64,000 bases of DNA from Novosphingobium sp. PhB165 (GCF_004341845.1 NZ_SLVB01000001.1:434001-498000); one strand, 5' to 3'; shown: positions 17,564 to 26,436, numbered from the stretch's first letter. Translations and numbers: made by a program. Notes: generated by a model from the letters alone, not told the origin.

Positions 17564-17645
17564 CGTCGTCCCCGCGAAGGCGGGGACCCCGCTTGTTCTT
17601 CGAGCGCCAAAGGAAGCGGGGCCCCCGCCTTCGCGGGGGCGACGA
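17564..17645. repeat. inverted palindromic repeat pair
   Basis: GTCCCCGCGAAGGCGGGGAC at the left and its inverted, slightly diverged partner (CCCCCGCCTTCGCGGGGGCG) at the right enclose a short centre with CTTGTTCTTCGAGC. The same unit is found at 32514-32608. This is a sphingomonad intergenic repeat with REP/BIME-like layout, here between convergent thiE and the LLM gene. Confidence 0.8.
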
Positions 17646-17716
17646 GATTTATGGTTCAGGGTTTGCGGTTCAAGGCACCGGACGGCAACGCTCGTCCAAT
17701 GCCTTGAACTGCTCCC

Positions 17717-18637
17717 TTAAAAATCAATCTTCGCAATCACTTCCTCGCCAAACTTCAGCGCGAGTTCGCAATATTCCGCACGCGTATCGGCATAGACCGT
17801 CGCCCCGGCCGCATCGATGCCGAGCGACTTCAGATGCGCGAAGTGATCCAGCGCTTCCTGCGCGCTCCAGCCCTGCTTGATCGAGTACGTGGACGAAGCG
17901 ATGACCTTGGGCGGCTCGGCGCGGCCGATCTTCTCGGCATGGGCGCGCATGTAGGCGATCGCTTCGCTGATATCGTCGTCACCTTCGAGATTGGCGGTGC
18001 GCGCGGTGTCGGTCACGGACTTGGGCACGAAGAACGGATGCCAGGCATCGCCCATCTCTGCGGCGCGGCGCAGCGCGCGCTTGGAGTTGCCGCCGACCAG
18101 CAGCGGCGGGTTCGGCTTTTGCGCGGGCGTGGGCAGCATGCGATTGCCGAGCGCGGTGTAGCCGGTGCCCTCGAACGTGAAATCCTCGCCCGTCCAGGCC
18201 AGCTTCATGGCGGTGATATACTCGTCCATGAGGTCGTTGCGGCTGTCGAAATCGACGCCGAGCGCCTTGTACTCCGCCTTGAGATACCCCGCGCCCAGGC
18301 CAAGGATCACGCGGCCATTCGTGAAGTGATCGAGCGAGGACACGCTGCGTGCCACCACGAAGGGATTGCGATAGGGCAGGACGAGGATGTTGGTCTGAAG
18401 CCGCAGCTTCGTCGTCACCGCGCCGATCAGCGAGAGCATCACGAAGGGATCCTGCGCATAGTGCCCGCCTGCGTCCAGCCAGCGCGATGACGGCGCGGGG
18501 TGATCGGTGACGGTACCGGCGTAGAAGCCCGCCTTTTCCACGGTGCGCGCGATCTCGTGCACGGCTTCCATGGTGCCGTATTCCTCCGGCTTGTCGATCC
18601 GGTCGAACGGCAGACTGGTGCTGAGCGTGAAAGTCAT
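17717..18637 (-). CDS. F420-dependent LLM-class oxidoreductase
   Basis: A 306-residue luciferase-like monooxygenase-fold protein, best fitting the TIGR03619-type F420 branch. Conserved features include GTVTDHPAPSSRWLDAGGHY, LQTNILVLPYRNPFVVARSV and the flavin/deazaflavin phosphate-binding GRVILGLGAGY. It would use F420H2 or F420 to reduce or oxidise an organic substrate that cannot be identified. It is the last gene of an operon with npdG, cofC and an SDR, 13 bases after the SDR, so cofactor supply and use are encoded together. Start ATG at 18637 precedes the family N-terminus MTFTLSTSLPFDR. Binding of FMN instead of F420 cannot be excluded from sequence alone. Confidence 0.8.
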   Translation of the reverse strand: MTFTLSTSLPFDRIDKPEEYGTMEAVHEIARTVEKAGFYAGTVTDHPAPSSRWLDAGGHYAQDPFVMLSLIGAVTTKLRLQTNILVLPYRNPFVVARSVSSLDHFTNGRVILGLGAGYLKAEYKALGVDFDSRNDLMDEYITAMKLAWTGEDFTFEGTGYTALGNRMLPTPAQKPNPPLLVGGNSKRALRRAAEMGDAWHPFFVPKSVTDTARTANLEGDDDISEAIAYMRAHAEKIGRAEPPKVIASSTYSIKQGWSAQEALDHFAHLKSLGIDAAGATVYADTRAEYCELALKFGEEVIAKIDF

Positions 18638-18650
18638 GGCTTGCGGTCTT

Positions 18651-19526
18651 TCAATTGGTGGCTTCGGGCGGCAGCACCCAGTCTTCGCGGTCGTTGCGGA
18701 TCCAGCCGCCCGAGGCCCAGGTGCCGCCATCGACGGGGATGATCGTCCCGGTGACGTAGCTCGACATTTCGGAGGCGAGGAACAGGGCAACGCGGCCGCA
18801 TTCCTCGTCCACACCGGCACGGCCGAGCGGGATGCGGCGGCGGATTGCCTCCTCCTGCGCGGGGGTGGGCTGGTACCAGAGGCTGGGATCCACCGCTCCG
18901 GCAAACTGGCCGCGCGTGCCGGGCGTCACCGTGTAGTCGGGCGCGATGGCGTTCACGCGGATGCGGTGATGGGCAAGTTCGACCGCGAGCGTGCGGGTGA
19001 GGTTGTTGATCCCCGCCTTGCAGGCCGCATAGACCGCATAGCCCGGCGCCGCGCGCGAGGCTTCGATGCTGGTGACGTTGATGATCGAGCCGCCCCTGCC
19101 GCTTTCGATCATGATCGGCACGGCAGCCTGCGTGGCGGCGAGGTTGGAGACCAGATTGAGGTCGATATGGCGGCGCCAGTTCTTCTCGACAAGGTCGACG
19201 AAAGGCCGCCGTGTCACGCCGCCGGCGTTGTTCGCCAGCACGTCCAGTCTGCCGAAATGGCGCGCCGCCTCGGTCACCGCGTTTTGCACGACGTCCACGT
19301 CCATCGCATTGCCGGCGATGCAGAGGGCCTTGCGCCCCCGCGCCTCGACCATTTCGGCGACTTGCTCGCAGCGTTCGGGAATCACTTCCAGTATCGCGAT
19401 GTCCGCGCCCATGTCGGCGAGGCAAAGGGCGATGGAACGCCCGATTCCGCCGCCGCCGCCGGTGATGAACGCGACTTTTCCCGTTAGGTCGATGACAGAG
19501 CCATCCACACCCGTTCTCCCCATCAT
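18651..19526 (-). CDS. SDR family oxidoreductase
   Basis: A classical short-chain dehydrogenase of 291 residues. The cofactor motif is TGGGGGIGRS, then NNAGG, and the catalytic set lies at S..YAACK (INVTSIEAS, AVYAACKAG). It is likely NAD-linked, given the acidic end of the second strand (ILEVIPERC). It overlaps the end of cofC by four bases (ATGA) and lies directly before the LLM gene, which suggests that it acts on the same substrate. A second ATG at 19523 is possible. Confidence 0.85.
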   Translation of the reverse strand: MMGRTGVDGSVIDLTGKVAFITGGGGGIGRSIALCLADMGADIAILEVIPERCEQVAEMVEARGRKALCIAGNAMDVDVVQNAVTEAARHFGRLDVLANNAGGVTRRPFVDLVEKNWRRHIDLNLVSNLAATQAAVPIMIESGRGGSIINVTSIEASRAAPGYAVYAACKAGINNLTRTLAVELAHHRIRVNAIAPDYTVTPGTRGQFAGAVDPSLWYQPTPAQEEAIRRRIPLGRAGVDEECGRVALFLASEMSSYVTGTIIPVDGGTWASGGWIRNDREDWVLPPEATN

Positions 19527-20167
19527 GCCGGCCGTATTCGGCCTTGCGCGCGCGGTCTGCGGTTGGTTCCGGCTATGAACACGCGTCTCAACAGGCGGAC
19601 AGCATCAGCGAGATCGAGAGGGTCGTCTATATCTTTCTCCAGTCCGCAGGAGAGGATCGTCTCCACGGTAAGGCTTAGATTTACAGCTTCATTACAATGA
19701 TTTGAGAAGCTGTTCTCACCGAACGCGAAAGGAAGCCATGCCCCTGCGGGCAAGGGCAGCGAGAGGGCATTGGTGCCGGTGCGATGGCGGTCCGGGGCGA
19801 TGCCCATCGTGTTGTCGGGCAGAGTGGCCAGCCGGTCGAGGTCCTCGGTGGTCAGGCCGGGGAGATCGGCCGGGACGATCACGATGCGGTCCGGACCCGC
19901 CGCCGTGATCGCAGCCAATGCCGAGGATATTGCGCCGTTGAGGTCCGGCCCGGCATCGTCGATGCGCAGGATCCCGCTGCCAAGGTTCGCGCGCGGCGGA
20001 CCAAGCACGCAGACGCGCTTGATCCTCCGAGAGGATCGCGTCACGTCCAGCACGTGCCGGAACATGGCTTCCACCAGAGCCTCGCGCTCGTCCGGGTCGA
20101 GCGCCGTCGCCAGTCGTGTCTTGCCCAGTCCCGGCGCCTTGATCGGGATGAGCGCCCAGCAGCTCAC
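19523..20167 (-). CDS. cofC: F420 guanylyltransferase CofC
   Basis: Activates a three-carbon acid phosphate (2-phospholactate, phosphoenolpyruvate or 3-phosphoglycerate, depending on lineage) with GTP, for transfer to Fo by CofD. The 214-residue protein has the family N-terminus LIPIKAPGLGKTRLA, the VPADLPGLTTEDLD metal-binding loop and the GTNALSLP region. The start codon is GTG at 20167, overlapping the npdG stop (GTGA), and the 3' end overlaps the SDR gene. The substrate choice is not readable here. Confidence 0.88.
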   Translation of the reverse strand: MSCWALIPIKAPGLGKTRLATALDPDEREALVEAMFRHVLDVTRSSRRIKRVCVLGPPRANLGSGILRIDDAGPDLNGAISSALAAITAAGPDRIVIVPADLPGLTTEDLDRLATLPDNTMGIAPDRHRTGTNALSLPLPAGAWLPFAFGENSFSNHCNEAVNLSLTVETILSCGLEKDIDDPLDLADAVRLLRRVFIAGTNRRPRAQGRIRPA

Positions 20168-20814
20168 GGTACTTGGGGGGCTGCCGTGAGGTTGGTGAAC
20201 CGTATCCCGGCCCCGTCGGCCTTGTAGGTCTTGTTCATGTAGATGAGGATCGAGGTCAGCGCCTCGGCCGCTGCCGAATTGGCGAGCGCCCCGCCGGAGA
20301 GCCCGCGCAGGCCCATGCCCGGGCAGAGATCGACCACCGTCTGGCGCGCCTCGACGTCGTCCGAGAAGACCAGCACGTCGCAGTCGATCGCATGGTCGCT
20401 GTCGAGATGGTGGGCCGAGACGTTGTGAAACGCCGTGACGAGCCGCGCGTCCGGCCCCAGATGTTCGCGGGCCTGCATGGCGGCGCTACCCTCGGCGGGA
20501 AGCTGCACGCGCATGACTTTGGGCGGGACCAGCGGCACGGTGGTGTCCACGACCACGGCAGAGCCGACCACGCCCGCGATCTGGCGCAGCGTATCGCCCT
20601 GCGAGGCGTGGGGCACAGTGACGATCACCACATCCTTGCCTTTCGCGGCCTCACCATTCTCGGCAAAGCCTGCTGCGCCCAGTTCCTCTGCCGTCGCCCG
20701 CGCCTTGTCCGCAGTGCGCGACCCGATCGTCACCTCATGCCCGGCTCCGACGAGCCTGCGAGCGATACCTTTGCCAAGCGCACCGGTTCCGCCGATCACC
20801 GCGATCGCTGCCAT
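20164..20814 (-). CDS. npdG: NADPH-dependent F420 reductase
   Basis: Transfers hydride between NADP(H) and F420, supplying F420H2 to F420-dependent enzymes. The 216-residue protein has the NADP-binding VIGGTGALGKGIARRL at residues 5-20 with Ser-Arg-Thr following strand 2 (IGSRTADKA), the expected NADP phosphate site, and TAFHNVSAHHL. It is the first gene of the leftward F420 operon, with an 84-base region shared with cofE. Confidence 0.88.
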   Translation of the reverse strand: MAAIAVIGGTGALGKGIARRLVGAGHEVTIGSRTADKARATAEELGAAGFAENGEAAKGKDVVIVTVPHASQGDTLRQIAGVVGSAVVVDTTVPLVPPKVMRVQLPAEGSAAMQAREHLGPDARLVTAFHNVSAHHLDSDHAIDCDVLVFSDDVEARQTVVDLCPGMGLRGLSGGALANSAAAEALTSILIYMNKTYKADGAGIRFTNLTAAPQVP

Positions 20815-20898
20815 CAGATTATCTCTCCCGCGAATTCTTGTTTGTCATCATTGTCGTTTACGGCGCGGCGGCTTTAGACACGGGGTTCGGGAGGTCCG
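20815..20898. promoter_or_regulatory. divergent F420 promoter region
   Basis: Only 84 bases separate npdG and cofE. Rightward, TTGTCG at 20851-20856 with TTAGAC at 20874-20879 (17-base spacer) is a candidate promoter, and GGGAGG precedes cofE. The 13-base string CATTGTCGTTTAC here also occurs at the promoter of the TetR gene at 37634, hinting at a shared regulator. Confidence 0.45.
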
Positions 20899-21681
20899 AT
20901 GAAGCGAAATCCAGAATTGACCGTACGACCGCTGGCCGGATTGCCCATGTTCGCTACGGATATGTCGATAGCGCAAGCGATATGCGCGAGCCTTGAGGCT
21001 GAGGGCGACCGGTTCCGCGACGGCGATATCTGCGTGGTGGCGCAGAAGATCGTCTCCAAGGTGGAAGGGCGCACGCGCGATCTTGCCGCGTTCGAGGCTT
21101 CTGAGAAAGCACATGAACTCGCCCGCGCAACCGGGCGCGATGCGTCGATGATGCAGGCGATCCTTGACGAGAGTGCCGAGATCCTGCGCCGCACGCCGGC
21201 CGCGGTGATTGCGGTGCATCGCACCGGGCACGTGCTCGCCAATGCCGGGATCGATGCCTCGAATGTCGAAGGGGGACAGGAAGGACGCGTGCTGCTCTGG
21301 CCGGTCGATCCCGATGCTTCGGCGCGGGCGCTGCGGGCCGAACTTCAGAAAAGGTCTCAAGTCCGGATCGGCGTGGTGATCGCGGATTCGATGGGGCGGG
21401 CATGGCGGATCGGCACGCTCGGCACGGCCATCGGCTGCGCGGGGCTGACGGTGCTGGAGGATCGCCGTGGGCGCGCACAGGATCTGTATGGCCGCACGCT
21501 TCAGGCCACGGTGATCGGGATTGCGGACTCGGTTGCGGCGATGGCGGCACTGGCGATGGGCGAGGGCGCGGAGGGCACTCCGGTCGCGCTGGTGCGCGGC
21601 TGCGAGCGCTGGGTGACCGAGGAAGACGGGCCCGGTGCAATCGGCGGATTGAGGCCCATGGAGCAGGACATGTTCCGATGA
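20899..21681 (+). CDS. cofE: coenzyme F420:L-glutamate ligase CofE
   Basis: Adds glutamates to F420-0 to make the mature cofactor. The 260-residue, single-domain protein has the family motifs [30 protein letters not shown] and [20 protein letters not shown], the metal and GTP sites. It lacks the C-terminal nitroreductase-like domain found in actinobacterial FbiB. It starts at ATG 20899 behind GGGAGG and overlaps cofD by four bases (ATGA). Confidence 0.92.
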   Translation: MKRNPELTVRPLAGLPMFATDMSIAQAICASLEAEGDRFRDGDICVVAQKIVSKVEGRTRDLAAFEASEKAHELARATGRDASMMQAILDESAEILRRTPAAVIAVHRTGHVLANAGIDASNVEGGQEGRVLLWPVDPDASARALRAELQKRSQVRIGVVIADSMGRAWRIGTLGTAIGCAGLTVLEDRRGRAQDLYGRTLQATVIGIADSVAAMAALAMGEGAEGTPVALVRGCERWVTEEDGPGAIGGLRPMEQDMFR

Positions 21682-22622
21682 GCAGAAAGCACATCCTTGC
21701 GCTTTCGGGCGGCGTGGGCGGGGCGAAGCTGGCGGCGGGGCTTGCTGCGGTCATGGCGCCGGGGGATCTCACGATCGTCGTCAATACCGCCGACGATTTC
21801 GAGCATCTTGGTTTAACTGTCTGTCCTGACATAGATTCTGTAACTTACGCGCTTGCCGGGCTCAATGACACGCAGCGCGGTTGGGGTGTGAAGGACGAGA
21901 CGTGGCAGACCATGGCCATGCTCCGTGCGCTGGGCGAGGAGGGGTGGTTCAACCTCGGCGACCGCGACATGGCGATGCACATCGCGCGGTCATGGCGGCT
22001 GCGGGCAGGTGAGACGCTTTCTGAAGTGACGGCGCGGCTGACGCGCGAACTCGGGATCGCTCACGCGGTCGTGCCGATGAGCGACGATCCGGTGCGCACG
22101 GAAGTCTTGACCGAAGCGGGATGGACGCCGTTCCAGCGCTGGTTCGTGGGCGAGCAATGCGGCCCCGCGGTGTCGGATGTGCGGTTCGAGGGCACACCGG
22201 GCGCAAAACCATCACCGGGTCTTGCCGCCGCATTGGCGCGGGACGACCTTGCCGCCGTGGTCGTCTGCCCGTCCAACCCGTTCCTCAGTGTCGATCCGAT
22301 CCTCGCCGTCGACGGCGTGCGGGCGACCTTGGCGGAGCGGCAGGTGCCGCTGATCGCGGTCTCTCCGATTGTCGGCGGAACCTCGGTGAAGGGCCCGCTG
22401 GCCAAGATGCTGGCCGAGCGTGGCCAGGCGGTAAGCAATGCGGCCATCGCGCATCACTACAGCGATCTTCTCGATCACCTCTTGATCGACCATGCCGATG
22501 AGGCCGATGTCTCTGGCTTGCAGGCACGGGGCCTCAGCGTCACCGTGACGACGACAATGATGCGCGAAGCCGCCGACAGGGCAAGGCTCGCGAAGGAGGT
22601 GCTTGCCCTCGCAGGCATCTGA
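21678..22622 (+). CDS. cofD: F420-0 synthase / 2-phospho-L-lactate transferase CofD
   Basis: Transfers the activated phospho-acid from the CofC product to Fo. The 314-residue protein starts with ILALSGGVGGAKLAAGL, the phosphate-binding loop, followed by VVNTADDFEHLGLTVCPDIDSVTYALAG and later PSNPFLSVDPILAV. The start ATG lies within the last codon of cofE. An alternative frame extends farther upstream but is inside cofE. fbiC follows 11 bases after the stop. Confidence 0.92.
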   Translation: MSRKHILALSGGVGGAKLAAGLAAVMAPGDLTIVVNTADDFEHLGLTVCPDIDSVTYALAGLNDTQRGWGVKDETWQTMAMLRALGEEGWFNLGDRDMAMHIARSWRLRAGETLSEVTARLTRELGIAHAVVPMSDDPVRTEVLTEAGWTPFQRWFVGEQCGPAVSDVRFEGTPGAKPSPGLAAALARDDLAAVVVCPSNPFLSVDPILAVDGVRATLAERQVPLIAVSPIVGGTSVKGPLAKMLAERGQAVSNAAIAHHYSDLLDHLLIDHADEADVSGLQARGLSVTVTTTMMREAADRARLAKEVLALAGI

Positions 22623-22633
22623 AGGGTGAGCAG

Positions 22634-24952
22634 ATGCAGGATGAGACCCGCCAGATGAAGGCATGGTTGCTGGCCGCTCCGCTGGAGGAGGTCACCGGCC
22701 GGGCACGCGCCAGACGCGATGCGCGTGGTCCGGCCCGGATGACCTATTCGCCCAAGGTCTTCATCCCGCTGACGCGCCTTTGCACCGACGTCTGCCACTA
22801 TTGCACCTTCGCGACGACGCCTTCGCGGCTTGAAGCGCCTTACCTCACGCCTGAGGAAGTGCTGGACATCGCCCGCGCGGGGGCCGCTGCGGGCTGCCGG
22901 GAGGCGCTGTTCACGCTGGGGGATGCTCCGGAGCGCCGTTATGCCGCCGCGCGCGACTGGTTGGCGGAGCGGGGCTTTGCGCGGACTATCGATTACGTGC
23001 GCCACTGCGCCGAACTGGTGTTGAAGGAAACCGGCCTGCTGCCGCACGTCAACGCTGGCGTACTGGAGGAAGAGGACTGCCGGATGCTGCGCTCGGTCGC
23101 GGCTTCGGCGGGGCTCATGCTGGAAAGCACGTCGGAGCGGCTGCTGGAAAAGGGCATGTGCCACCATGGCTCGCCCGACAAGGTGCCGGCGGTGCGGCTC
23201 GCCTCGCTGGCGGCGGCCGGTCGCGCGGGGGTGCCGATGACCAGCGGCGTGCTGATCGGAATCGGCGAGACGGCGGAAGAACGGATCGACGCGCTGATTG
23301 CTCTGCGTGATCTGCACCGCGAACACGGCCATTTGCAGGAAGTGATCGTCCAGAACTTCTGCCCCAAGCCGGGCACGAAGATGGCCCGCGCGCCGGAGGC
23401 GAGCGAGGCAGATTTCCTGCGCGTGGTCGCCGCCGCGCGCATCCTGCTGCCGGACGAAGTCTCGGTACAGGCGCCGCCCAATCTCAATGATGAGCGTCTG
23501 GTCGAACTGATCGACGCCGGGATCGACGACTGGGGCGGTATTTCCCCGGTCACGCTCGATCATGTGAACCCGGAAGCGCCCTGGCCCGAAGTGGAGCGGC
23601 TGCGCGCGATCTGTGCGGCCAAGGGCCTGCCGCTGGTCGAGCGCCTGACGATCTATCCGCGCTTCGTGATGAGCGAGGACCACTCATGGCTCGATCCGGC
23701 GATCCGGCCGGCAGTGTTGCGCCATGCCGATGCCGAGGGGCTGGCGCGAGACAGCGTCTGGAGCCCCGGTCTGGCCGATCAGCATGCACCGGGCAGTGTT
23801 CGCGCTCCGCTGGGGCAGTTTCATGCCGGGCCGGTGGCAGCCTCGCTCCATCGTATCCTCGACCGCGCGGCGAGCGGGGTGACGCTGAGCGAGGACGAGA
23901 TCGTCGCCCTTTTCGCCACGCGCGGCGCGGCGGCGCAGGCGGTGGTGGCTGCGGCTGACGCGCTGCGCGCCGAAGTCAGCGGCGATACCGTGACTTACGT
24001 CGTCAATCGCAACATCAATTACACCAATATCTGCACCCACACTTGCTCGTTCTGCGCCTTCTCAAAGACCAGCAGCAAGGCGGGTTTCCGCGACAAGCCC
24101 TACAATCTCGACTTGTCCGAAGTCGCCGGTCGCGCCCGCGAAGCGGTGGAGCGCGGGGCGACCGAAGTCTGCCTGCAAGGCGGCATCCACCCAAGCTATA
24201 CCGGCGAAACCTACCTTTCGATCCTGCGCGAAGTGAAGGCGGCGTGCCCGGACCTTCATGTCCACGCCTTCTCCCCGCTGGAAGTCAGCCAGGGCGCGCG
24301 CACGTTGGGCATGCCGGTGCGGGACTATCTGGCGATGCTGAAGGACGCGGGGCTGGGCTCGCTCCCCGGCACGGCGGCCGAGATCCTTTGCGACGACATT
24401 CGCGAGCAGATCTGTCCGGGCAAGCTGACCACGCAGGAATGGCTGGACGTGGTGGGAACTGCGCACCGTGTCGGCCTGCCGACGACCTCCACCGTGATGT
24501 TCGGCCACCTCGAAGGCATCGAGCACTGGGCGCGGCATTTGCTGGCTTTGCGCAATCTCCAGCTCGATACCGGCGGCATTACCGAGTTCGTGCCGCTGCC
24601 GCTCGTCCATATGGAGGCGCCGTTCTACCGGCGCGGGCAATGCCGCAAGGGGCCGACCTGGCGTGAGGCGGTGATGATGCACGCGGTGGCGCGTCTGGCG
24701 CTGAACGGGGCTATCAACTCCATCCAGTGCTCTTGGGTGAAACTGGGCATGGACGGCGCGGCTGCCATGCTGGCGGCGGGTGCCAACGACCTTGGCGGCG
24801 TGCTGATGGATGAAAGCATCAGCCGTGCGGCAGGGGCTGCGCACGGGCAAGGGGTGACGATCGCGGAGCTGCGCACGGCGGCGGAAAGCGTTGGCCGCAC
24901 GCTGAAGCAGCGCACCACGCTTTACGGCGAAGTGGTGTCCGAACCCGCCTGA
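22634..24952 (+). CDS. fbiC: Fo synthase FbiC (fused CofG-CofH)
   Basis: Makes the deazaflavin Fo from tyrosine and the ribityl-diaminouracil of riboflavin synthesis. The 772-residue protein contains two radical SAM domains: the N-terminal CofG-like one with Cys50, Cys54, Cys57 (CTDVCHYC) and the C-terminal CofH-like one with Cys467, Cys471, Cys474 (CTHTCSFC). The fused form is the one used by actinobacteria and by aerobic proteobacteria that carry F420 genes. It completes the pathway with cofE, cofD and cofC. Its 3' end overlaps the convergent TetR gene by 31 bases. Confidence 0.94.
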   Translation: MQDETRQMKAWLLAAPLEEVTGRARARRDARGPARMTYSPKVFIPLTRLCTDVCHYCTFATTPSRLEAPYLTPEEVLDIARAGAAAGCREALFTLGDAPERRYAAARDWLAERGFARTIDYVRHCAELVLKETGLLPHVNAGVLEEEDCRMLRSVAASAGLMLESTSERLLEKGMCHHGSPDKVPAVRLASLAAAGRAGVPMTSGVLIGIGETAEERIDALIALRDLHREHGHLQEVIVQNFCPKPGTKMARAPEASEADFLRVVAAARILLPDEVSVQAPPNLNDERLVELIDAGIDDWGGISPVTLDHVNPEAPWPEVERLRAICAAKGLPLVERLTIYPRFVMSEDHSWLDPAIRPAVLRHADAEGLARDSVWSPGLADQHAPGSVRAPLGQFHAGPVAASLHRILDRAASGVTLSEDEIVALFATRGAAAQAVVAAADALRAEVSGDTVTYVVNRNINYTNICTHTCSFCAFSKTSSKAGFRDKPYNLDLSEVAGRAREAVERGATEVCLQGGIHPSYTGETYLSILREVKAACPDLHVHAFSPLEVSQGARTLGMPVRDYLAMLKDAGLGSLPGTAAEILCDDIREQICPGKLTTQEWLDVVGTAHRVGLPTTSTVMFGHLEGIEHWARHLLALRNLQLDTGGITEFVPLPLVHMEAPFYRRGQCRKGPTWREAVMMHAVARLALNGAINSIQCSWVKLGMDGAAAMLAAGANDLGGVLMDESISRAAGAAHGQGVTIAELRTAAESVGRTLKQRTTLYGEVVSEPA

Positions 24953-25584
24953 ACCGGTCTCGCGAGATCGGCATAGCCCATCACTAGCCGAACCAGTCCG
25001 TCCTCGATCTCTGCATCGCTCGGCGCGGTTTCGGGGCGCATGATCATCGCGCGTAGGACGCCGACGAAGGCCGTTGTGAGTACGAAGGCCTCTCCCCGCG
25101 TCAGCCTGCGGTTTCTACCCGGCGCGGTAGGGCCGGAAGGCGATGAGAGCAGGGTGGTCAGATGTTCGAGCAGCGGCGCCATCCGGTGCGTGCCTCTTGC
25201 CAGTGAGCGCTCCATCAGCAGCCGGTGTACGCGGCGCCGGTCGCCATAGGCCGCCGCGACGGCGCGCACGATCAGTCCCACGCGCTCGCGCACCGATACC
25301 GTGGCCTGATCGGCCAGAACGCTGAGAATCCGTTCCGACAGCGCGTTCATCTCGCGATCGGCGAGACTGTCGAGGATCGATTCCTTGTTGGGAAAGTACT
25401 GGTAGAGCGTGCCGATGCTCACGCCCGCCGTTTCGGCGACGGCATTGGTGGTGAAGCCGTCATAGCCCTTCGCGTCGAGCAGCCGCATGGCTGCCTCCAA
25501 CATGAGTTCCACTTTGTGCACGGCACGGCCCTGACGCGGTTTTCGCGTCTTGACCGGCGGATTTTCGGGCGATTTTTCGGTCAT
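24922..25584 (-). CDS. TetR family transcriptional regulator
   Basis: A 220-residue repressor-type regulator with the N-terminal helix-turn-helix TNAVAETAGVSIGTLYQYFPNKESIL at about residues 45-70, and a variable ligand domain. It is divergent from the Coq4-like gene, and a perfect palindrome ATGAGCATTGCTCAT lies between them at 25616-25630. Control of that gene and of itself is likely; control of the F420 genes is possible but not shown. Its 3' end overlaps fbiC. Confidence 0.85.
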   Translation of the reverse strand: MTEKSPENPPVKTRKPRQGRAVHKVELMLEAAMRLLDAKGYDGFTTNAVAETAGVSIGTLYQYFPNKESILDSLADREMNALSERILSVLADQATVSVRERVGLIVRAVAAAYGDRRRVHRLLMERSLARGTHRMAPLLEHLTTLLSSPSGPTAPGRNRRLTRGEAFVLTTAFVGVLRAMIMRPETAPSDAEIEDGLVRLVMGYADLARPVQAGSDTTSP

Positions 25585-25615
25585 GAGAGAGTGTGTCTAA
25601 CGCGAGTTTCAGAAC

Positions 25616-25630
25616 ATGAGCATTGCTCAT
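25616..25630. promoter_or_regulatory. TetR-type operator palindrome
   Basis: ATGAGCA-T-TGCTCAT is a perfect inverted repeat in the 81-base gap between the divergent TetR and Coq4-like genes, the expected place for an autoregulatory operator. Confidence 0.6.
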
Positions 25631-25665
25631 ATTACTACCGTCATCGGCATCTGTCCAAGGACTGA

Positions 25666-26436
25666 ATGATGACACCGGAAATCTCGACCGTGATCCCTGA
25701 CCGCCGCGATTGGGGCACCGCCTTCAAGGCGCTGCGCCGCCTGCTGGCCGATGCCAACGATACGGCGCAGGTCTTTCGCATCATGCGCGCGCTCAATGCA
25801 GGCACGGCGAAGGCAGGCTATCTGCGGTTGATGGGCACGGCCCAAGGCGGCCGCCTTGCCTATGAGCGGGTGGAACTGGCCGAGCGTTTTTCGGACCCGG
25901 CCTTCATCGCCCAGTTCCGCGAAGGCACCGTGGGCGCGGCTTATGCCGAATTCCTGCGCAAGACCGGCTATTCCGCCACCGGGCTTGCCGAAGTGAGCAA
26001 GATCGACGGTGTCGATCTCAACTTGCGTCATCCCTATCTCTGGTACGGCCGGCGCATGCGCGACACCCATGACATTTGGCACGTGCTCACCGGCTATCGT
26101 GCCGATGAGCCGCTGGGCGAGCTTTGCCTGGTTGCCTTTTCCTATGCGCAGACGCGCGGGTTGGGCTGGGGGTTCATCGCGCTTGGCGGAGCGCTGAAGG
26201 CGCTGCGGGCGCGCGGCGGCAAGCTGGTTCTGCGGGCGATTCGCGAAGGCTATCGCCGGGGCAAGAACGCCGCATGGCTGCCGGGTGAAGACTATGAACG
26301 TCTCCTCGCCGAACCGCTCGATGTGGCGCGTGCCCGGCTGAACATTACCGAACCCAACGCCTACCGCATCGCACGAGAGGCAGTGGGCCGTGCCGCCGTA
26401 CGAGCCGACGGCACGATGCCGATCACATTTTCCTGA
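25666..26436 (+). CDS. Coq4 family protein
   Basis: A 256-residue homologue of Coq4, the ubiquinone-biosynthesis protein recently linked to decarboxylation and hydroxylation of the quinone ring. The metal-binding motif HDxxH...E is complete: His135, Asp136, His139 in HDIWHVLTGY and Glu152. Many proteobacteria have Coq4-like proteins outside ubiquinone operons, so another substrate is possible. Its divergent TetR gene and palindrome suggest inducible expression, unlike a housekeeping quinone gene. It overlaps the VOC gene by 14 bases at the 3' end. Two ATG codons (25666, 25669) are in frame. Confidence 0.8.
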   Translation: MMTPEISTVIPDRRDWGTAFKALRRLLADANDTAQVFRIMRALNAGTAKAGYLRLMGTAQGGRLAYERVELAERFSDPAFIAQFREGTVGAAYAEFLRKTGYSATGLAEVSKIDGVDLNLRHPYLWYGRRMRDTHDIWHVLTGYRADEPLGELCLVAFSYAQTRGLGWGFIALGGALKALRARGGKLVLRAIREGYRRGKNAAWLPGEDYERLLAEPLDVARARLNITEPNAYRIAREAVGRAAVRADGTMPITFS

